Shown: one piece after another, positions 13,284 to 15,922 of the stretch
How the letters are laid out: every line of letters starts with the position of its first letter
Position numbering within the stretch: position 1 is the stretch's first letter
Assembly: GCA_035544575.1 (NCBI GenBank)
Contig: DATKEC010000060.1
Span: 1 to 15,922 of the forward strand
DNA from: DATHWB01 sp035544575
Lineage (GTDB): Bacteria > Actinomycetota > Acidimicrobiia > Spongiisociales > ZC4RG35
Length of the DNA: 15,922 nt
Direction of reading: 5' to 3'
Notes under the pieces: generated by a model
The model's database searches: none
Told to the model about the DNA's origin: nothing
Seen by the model: only the letters and a program-made list of their open reading frames with translations
Translations under genes and position numbers: made by a program

Positions 13284-14180
13284 CTTCTTCGCTCCTGCCA
13301 GCCGTCGGCGGCCTGACCACCACCGAGATTGCTCGTGCATTCCTCGTGCCGGATTCGACGATGGGCCAGCGAATTCAGCGGGGCAAAGGAAACGCTCCGC
13401 GCAGCAGGCTCACGCTTCGAATTGCCGCCTGCCGACGAACGCCGCCAGGTGTTGCAGACGGTGCTGCATGTTCTCTACCTGATCTTCAACGAGGGATACA
13501 CCGCCACCTCGGGTTCCGGTCTGCACCGTTCCGACCTCTCACGCGAAGCGATCCGCCTCGTTCCGCTGACTCACGCCGCGATCCCGGATGACGGTGAGAT
13601 TGCGGGGCTGCTGGCGCTCATGCTCCTCACGCATGCCCGACGACCTGCCTGCACCGACACGGCAGGCAACTTGGTTCCGCTGCCCGACCAGGACCGCTCC
13701 CTCTGGGACCCCGAGAGCATCGAGGAAGGCGTCGCACTCATCACAGATGCCATGTCACGGACTCCGCTCGGGCCGTACCAACTGCAGGCGGCCATCGCGG
13801 CCTTGCACTGTGAAGCCTCCGAGTACGAGTTGACCGACTGGGCCCAGATCCTGGCTCTGTACCACCTCCTGGACGGGTTCGTCGACAATCCGATGGTGAC
13901 CCTCAACCAGGTCGTTGCCGTCGCGATGGTTGAAGGCACCGACGCGGGGCTCGACTTCCTCCGCAGCCTCGAAGGTGACCCGAGGGTCGTGAACCATCAC
14001 CGCTTCGCGGCGGTGCGAGCCCACCTCCTCGAGGAGGCCGGGCACCGGCAGGCCGCCCTTGAGCACTACCGACTGGCGGCCCGCCTCACCACCAGCCTCC
14101 CTGAGCGCCGGTACCTCGAGTCGCGGGCCGCGGCCATCACGTCAGTCATATTCCTTGACGGGAATATGTCGTCGGAGTAG
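13283..14180 (+). pseudogene. 5'-truncated, frameshifted ECF42-type sigma factor
   Basis: C-terminal two thirds of an ECF sigma factor of the group with a long C-terminal extension (DUF6596/TPR-like, ECF42 type). From about 13286 it encodes the sigma-4 helix-turn-helix (AVGGLTTTEIARAFLVPDST then MGQRIQR). After one extra G in the run 13380-13383 the frame changes and continues as AKETLRAAGSRFELPPADER, then VLHVLYLIFNEGYTATSGSG, IAGLLALMLLTHARRPA and GPYQLQAAIAALHCEA. It ends with NPMVTLNQVVAVAMVEG, HHRFAAVRAHLLEEAG and SLPERRYLESRAAAI. The sigma-2 domain for -10 recognition is missing altogether, so even with the frame repaired it would not be a complete sigma factor. ECF42 genes usually accompany a DGPF/YCII-domain gene; none is present. 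The 3' end overlaps the ArsR operator. Confidence 0.85.
14147..14168. promoter_or_regulatory. ArsR-type operator palindrome
   Basis: CATATTCC (14147-14154) and GGAATATG (14161-14168) are perfect 8-bp arms around TTGACG, which is itself the -35 box of the ArsR promoter. AT-rich dyads in this position are typical of autoregulated ArsR/SmtB-family repressors, so binding would block RNA polymerase and repress the three-gene operon. The site lies within the 3' end of the sigma-factor relic. Confidence 0.6.
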
Positions 14181-14183
14181 CTT
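14155..14183 (+). promoter_or_regulatory. Promoter of the arsR-DUF1801-SRPBCC operon, leaderless
   Basis: TTGACG (14155-14160), a 17-nt spacer and TAGCTT (14178-14183) make a good -35/-10 pair. The ATG of the ArsR gene begins at 14190, 6 nt after the -10 box, so transcription should start at or beside the start codon. The gene has no well-placed ribosome binding site, as expected for a leaderless message. Confidence 0.55.
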
Positions 14184-14189
14184 GGCGGC

Positions 14190-14534
14190 ATGCATGCCTC
14201 GACCTTCGGTGCCCTCGGTGAGCCGAACCGATTCCAGATCGTCGAGCTGTTGCGGAGCGGGCCGCGTTCGGTCGGGGAGATCGTCGAGGCGCTGGGGATC
14301 CGTCAACCGCAGGTATCCAAGCACCTACGGGTGCTGAGCGGTGCGGGCATCGTCGCGGCCGAGCCACGGGCGAGACGACGGATCTACCGCCTGGAGTCAG
14401 AACGGTTCGAAGAGATAGCGGCCTGGGTGGACTCCTTCGGAGCGGTCTGGGAGGCCCGGCTCGACTCGCTCGGCGCGTACCTGAACACGATCAACACAAG
14501 AGGTGAAGAAGATGGCGGACAACAAGAGCGATGA
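14190..14534 (+). CDS. ArsR-family winged-helix transcriptional regulator
   Basis: A 114-residue DNA-binding protein of the ArsR/SmtB fold. The N-terminal FGALGEPNRFQIVELLRSGP and the recognition region VGEIVEALGIRQPQVSKHLRVLSGAGIV form the helix-turn-helix, and RARRRIYRLESERFEEIAAWV contains the wing and dimer helix. There are no CxC or other cysteine metal motifs, so a metal sensor is unlikely. It belongs to the type often found in front of SRPBCC (AHSA1) genes. It is the first gene of a plus-strand operon, overlapping the DUF1801 gene by 23 nt, and is probably autoregulated through the palindrome at 14147-14168. Its ligand is unknown. Confidence 0.9.
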   Translation: MHASTFGALGEPNRFQIVELLRSGPRSVGEIVEALGIRQPQVSKHLRVLSGAGIVAAEPRARRRIYRLESERFEEIAAWVDSFGAVWEARLDSLGAYLNTINTRGEEDGGQQER

Positions 14535-14865
14535 CGTAGCGGCCGTCCTGGACAAGATCGCGGGGATGGAGCCACTCCAAGACATTGCCGTAAGAATGCA
14601 CGAGGTCATCACTGCGGCTGCCCCCGAGCTCCAGCCGCGGCTCTGGTACGGGATGCCCGGGTACGCCAAGTCGAAGTCCAGCCCGGTCATCTGCTTCTTC
14701 CGCGCCGATGACGGATTGATGACGTTCGGTCTGACTGAGAAGGCCAGCCTCAGTCGTGACCAGCAGGCGCCAGATCAACTCATCGAGGCCGCATGGTTCC
14801 TGCGAGACCTGGACAAACCGACCGAAGCCCGCATCGCAGACATCGTGAAGAAGGCCGCCCGATGA
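14512..14865 (+). CDS. DUF1801 domain protein (YdhG/Fra-like)
   Basis: About 117 residues. The DUF1801 fold is recognisable from ITAAAPELQPRLWYGMPGYA, the strand SSPVICFFRADDGLMTFGL and the C-terminal lysine-containing helices with IADIVKKAAR. Related proteins include the YdhG/frataxin-like iron chaperone group, but the molecular role of this subgroup is not established. I chose the ATG at 14512 with GAGGTG 7 nt upstream; an in-frame GTG at 14503 overlaps that site. It overlaps the ArsR gene upstream and shares ATGA with the SRPBCC gene downstream, indicating translational coupling. Confidence 0.85.
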   Translation: MADNKSDDVAAVLDKIAGMEPLQDIAVRMHEVITAAAPELQPRLWYGMPGYAKSKSSPVICFFRADDGLMTFGLTEKASLSRDQQAPDQLIEAAWFLRDLDKPTEARIADIVKKAAR

Positions 14866-15359
14866 TCATGCAGCTCTTCAAGAAGCAGAAGGAACTCGAC
14901 TTCGAGCGTTCCTACCCAGCCCCCATCGCGCGCGTGTGGCAGGCGTGGACCCAGTCCGAGATGCTGCGCGAATGGTGGGGTCCGGAGAAGACCACGGTGC
15001 CCGAATGTGCGATCGACGCCCGTGTGGGAGGAACGATCCACGTCGTGACCGAAGCTGGCGCGGAGATGGGCAAGTACGCCGGGACCCGCTGGCCGATGGA
15101 GGGGACCTTCACAGTCGTCGAAGAGAACGCCCGGCTGGTCTACGAGGCCCGCTCGTGGACCGAGGGCGACGAAGAAGGCTCGACCATTCACCACACCAAT
15201 GACCTCACCCTGTCCGAGCACGGCGGGATCACCACTGTCACCCTCCGAGTCTCGATCACCCAGATCGGACCCAAGGCACGCATGGCATCCCTCGGGATGA
15301 AGTGGGGCTACGAACAACAGCTCGACCACCTCGGGGATCTACTGGCCCGTGAATCCTGA
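14862..15359 (+). CDS. SRPBCC (AHSA1-type) ligand-binding protein
   Basis: About 165 residues with the START-like/AHSA1 fold: ELDFERSYPAPIARVWQAWT, EMLREWWGPEKTTVPECAID, GGTIHVV, WPMEGTFTVVEENARLVYEA and the C-terminal helix MKWGYEQQLDHLGDLL. These proteins bind hydrophobic ligands in a deep cavity; an enzymatic role is not evident. The start is the ATG at 14862, overlapping the TGA of the DUF1801 gene by 4 nt. ArsR-SRPBCC pairing is widespread, and the ArsR protein may respond to the same ligand that this protein handles (inference). It is the last gene of the operon. Confidence 0.9.
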   Translation: MIMQLFKKQKELDFERSYPAPIARVWQAWTQSEMLREWWGPEKTTVPECAIDARVGGTIHVVTEAGAEMGKYAGTRWPMEGTFTVVEENARLVYEARSWTEGDEEGSTIHHTNDLTLSEHGGITTVTLRVSITQIGPKARMASLGMKWGYEQQLDHLGDLLARES

Positions 15360-15411
15360 CCTGAGCGCGAATAGCACTGCCTGAACCCGCCCATCGCCGC
15401 TTCCGCGGGCC

Positions 15412-15435
15412 GGAATGGACGTATACGTCCATTCC
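15412..15435. promoter_or_regulatory. 24-bp perfect palindrome upstream of the OsmC gene
   Basis: GGAATGGACGTA (15412-15423) is followed directly by its exact complement TACGTCCATTCC (15424-15435). It lies in the 153-nt gap between the SRPBCC stop and the OsmC start. TTAGAT at 15445-15450 could be a -10 box, placing the palindrome over the -35 region, as for a TetR-type operator. It could also form a 10-bp stem with a TATA loop and help end the upstream operon. The rest of the gap shows no gene. Confidence 0.55.
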
Positions 15436-15512
15436 AACCCTGGGTTAGATCGGATTCCAGGAACGGCCACAAGACCCTGGTCCGGGGCCTCGACCGGCTC
15501 CACGATGGACGC

Positions 15513-15922
15513 ATGATCGCGACACACGACTACACGCTCCTTCTCGAGGGGACTGGCCCCAAGAGCGGGATGTTCACGTCCGAGGATGACCTTCCCAAGC
15601 TCGAGTTTGCCTCGCCTCCAGAATTCGGCGGGCCCGGAGGGACGTGGAGTCCCGAGCACCTCTTCGTGGCGGCGATCTCGAGCTGTCTCATGACGACCTT
15701 TCGCGCCATCGCCACGATGTCGAATCTCGAGGTCGTCGACTACAGCGACGAGCCGGTCGGCCATCTCGTCCGCGACGGGAGCTTCTACCGGATCGAGACA
15801 GTCACGCTCCGCCCGCGGATCGTCATCTCCGACCCTGACAAGGTCGAAAAGGCGTGGCGCTTGCTCGACAAGGCGGAGCAAGCGTGCCTCATCAGCCGCT
15901 CAGTGAACTCCGAGATACGGCT
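15513..15922 (+). CDS. OsmC-family protein (3' end outside window)
   Basis: Partial gene, about 136 residues visible. OsmC/Ohr-family proteins are small thiol peroxidases that reduce organic or inorganic hydroperoxides with a cysteine pair. The first cysteine appears in PEHLFVAAISSCLMTTFRAI (about residue 60) and the second in AEQACLISRSVNSEI near the end, both in family-typical contexts. The family-typical GGTWSPEHL precedes the first. The ATG at 15513 is the natural start, 23 residues before the conserved core, although its ribosome binding site is weak (GGA 3 nt upstream). Subgroup (OsmC, Ohr or YhfA-like) cannot be settled on this fragment. Expression may be governed by the palindrome at 15412-15435. 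Confidence 0.88.
   Translation, partial: MIATHDYTLLLEGTGPKSGMFTSEDDLPKLEFASPPEFGGPGGTWSPEHLFVAAISSCLMTTFRAIATMSNLEVVDYSDEPVGHLVRDGSFYRIETVTLRPRIVISDPDKVEKAWRLLDKAEQACLISRSVNSEIR

Overview
The window is GC-rich, high-GC3 chromosomal DNA from an actinobacterium-like organism, perhaps of the Acidimicrobiia type; the taxonomy is inference. Two predicted coenzyme F420 enzymes (an FGD-like LLM-class oxidoreductase and a Ddn-type nitroreductase), a DUF664 DinB protein, a cyclase/NB-ARC regulator and TAnnnT-type -10 boxes that allow leaderless mRNAs all fit that assignment. I see no rRNA, tRNA, CRISPR array or plasmid/phage core genes.

Layout. (1) 1-2494, minus strand: the first bases of a gene leaving the left edge, an F420-dependent oxidoreductase, and a tight pair of membrane-anchored extracytoplasmic proteins (PCYCGC-motif protein and DUF1573-like protein). 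(2) 2575-3562, plus strand: an NADPH-dependent FMN reductase and a small acidic protein of an unnamed family. (3) 3603-9849, minus strand: a run of six genes: ABM-like monooxygenase, Ddn-type F420 nitroreductase behind a strong promoter/operator, four-helix membrane protein, AI-2E-family transporter, a 951-residue cyclase/NB-ARC/TPR regulator and a DUF664 protein. (4) 9893-11394: a decayed IS256 transposase and a gene-poor stretch with short repeats. (5) 11395-12962, minus strand: a cupin protein and a class III nucleotide cyclase with an N-terminal four-cysteine module, separated by a perfect 18-bp inverted repeat. (6) 12963-14180: decayed DNA ending in a 5'-truncated, frameshifted ECF42-type sigma factor. 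(7) 14190-15359, plus strand: a self-contained ArsR-DUF1801-SRPBCC operon with a readable promoter, operator and probable leaderless start. (8) 15412 to the end: a 24-bp perfect palindrome in front of an OsmC-family gene cut by the right edge.

The most notable observations are regulatory or translational. Two genes lie behind excellent Shine-Dalgarno sequences but lack any ATG/GTG/TTG where the reading frame should start (ATA at 3170; ATC/CTG near 4100). Three promoter-operator arrangements can be read from sequence (9308-9359, 14147-14190, and the palindrome at 15412-15435). The transposase and sigma relics each carry what looks like a one-base insertion in a G run, so sequencing error must be excluded before calling both of them pseudogenes. 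I did not find a convincing new multi-gene defence or biosynthetic system.
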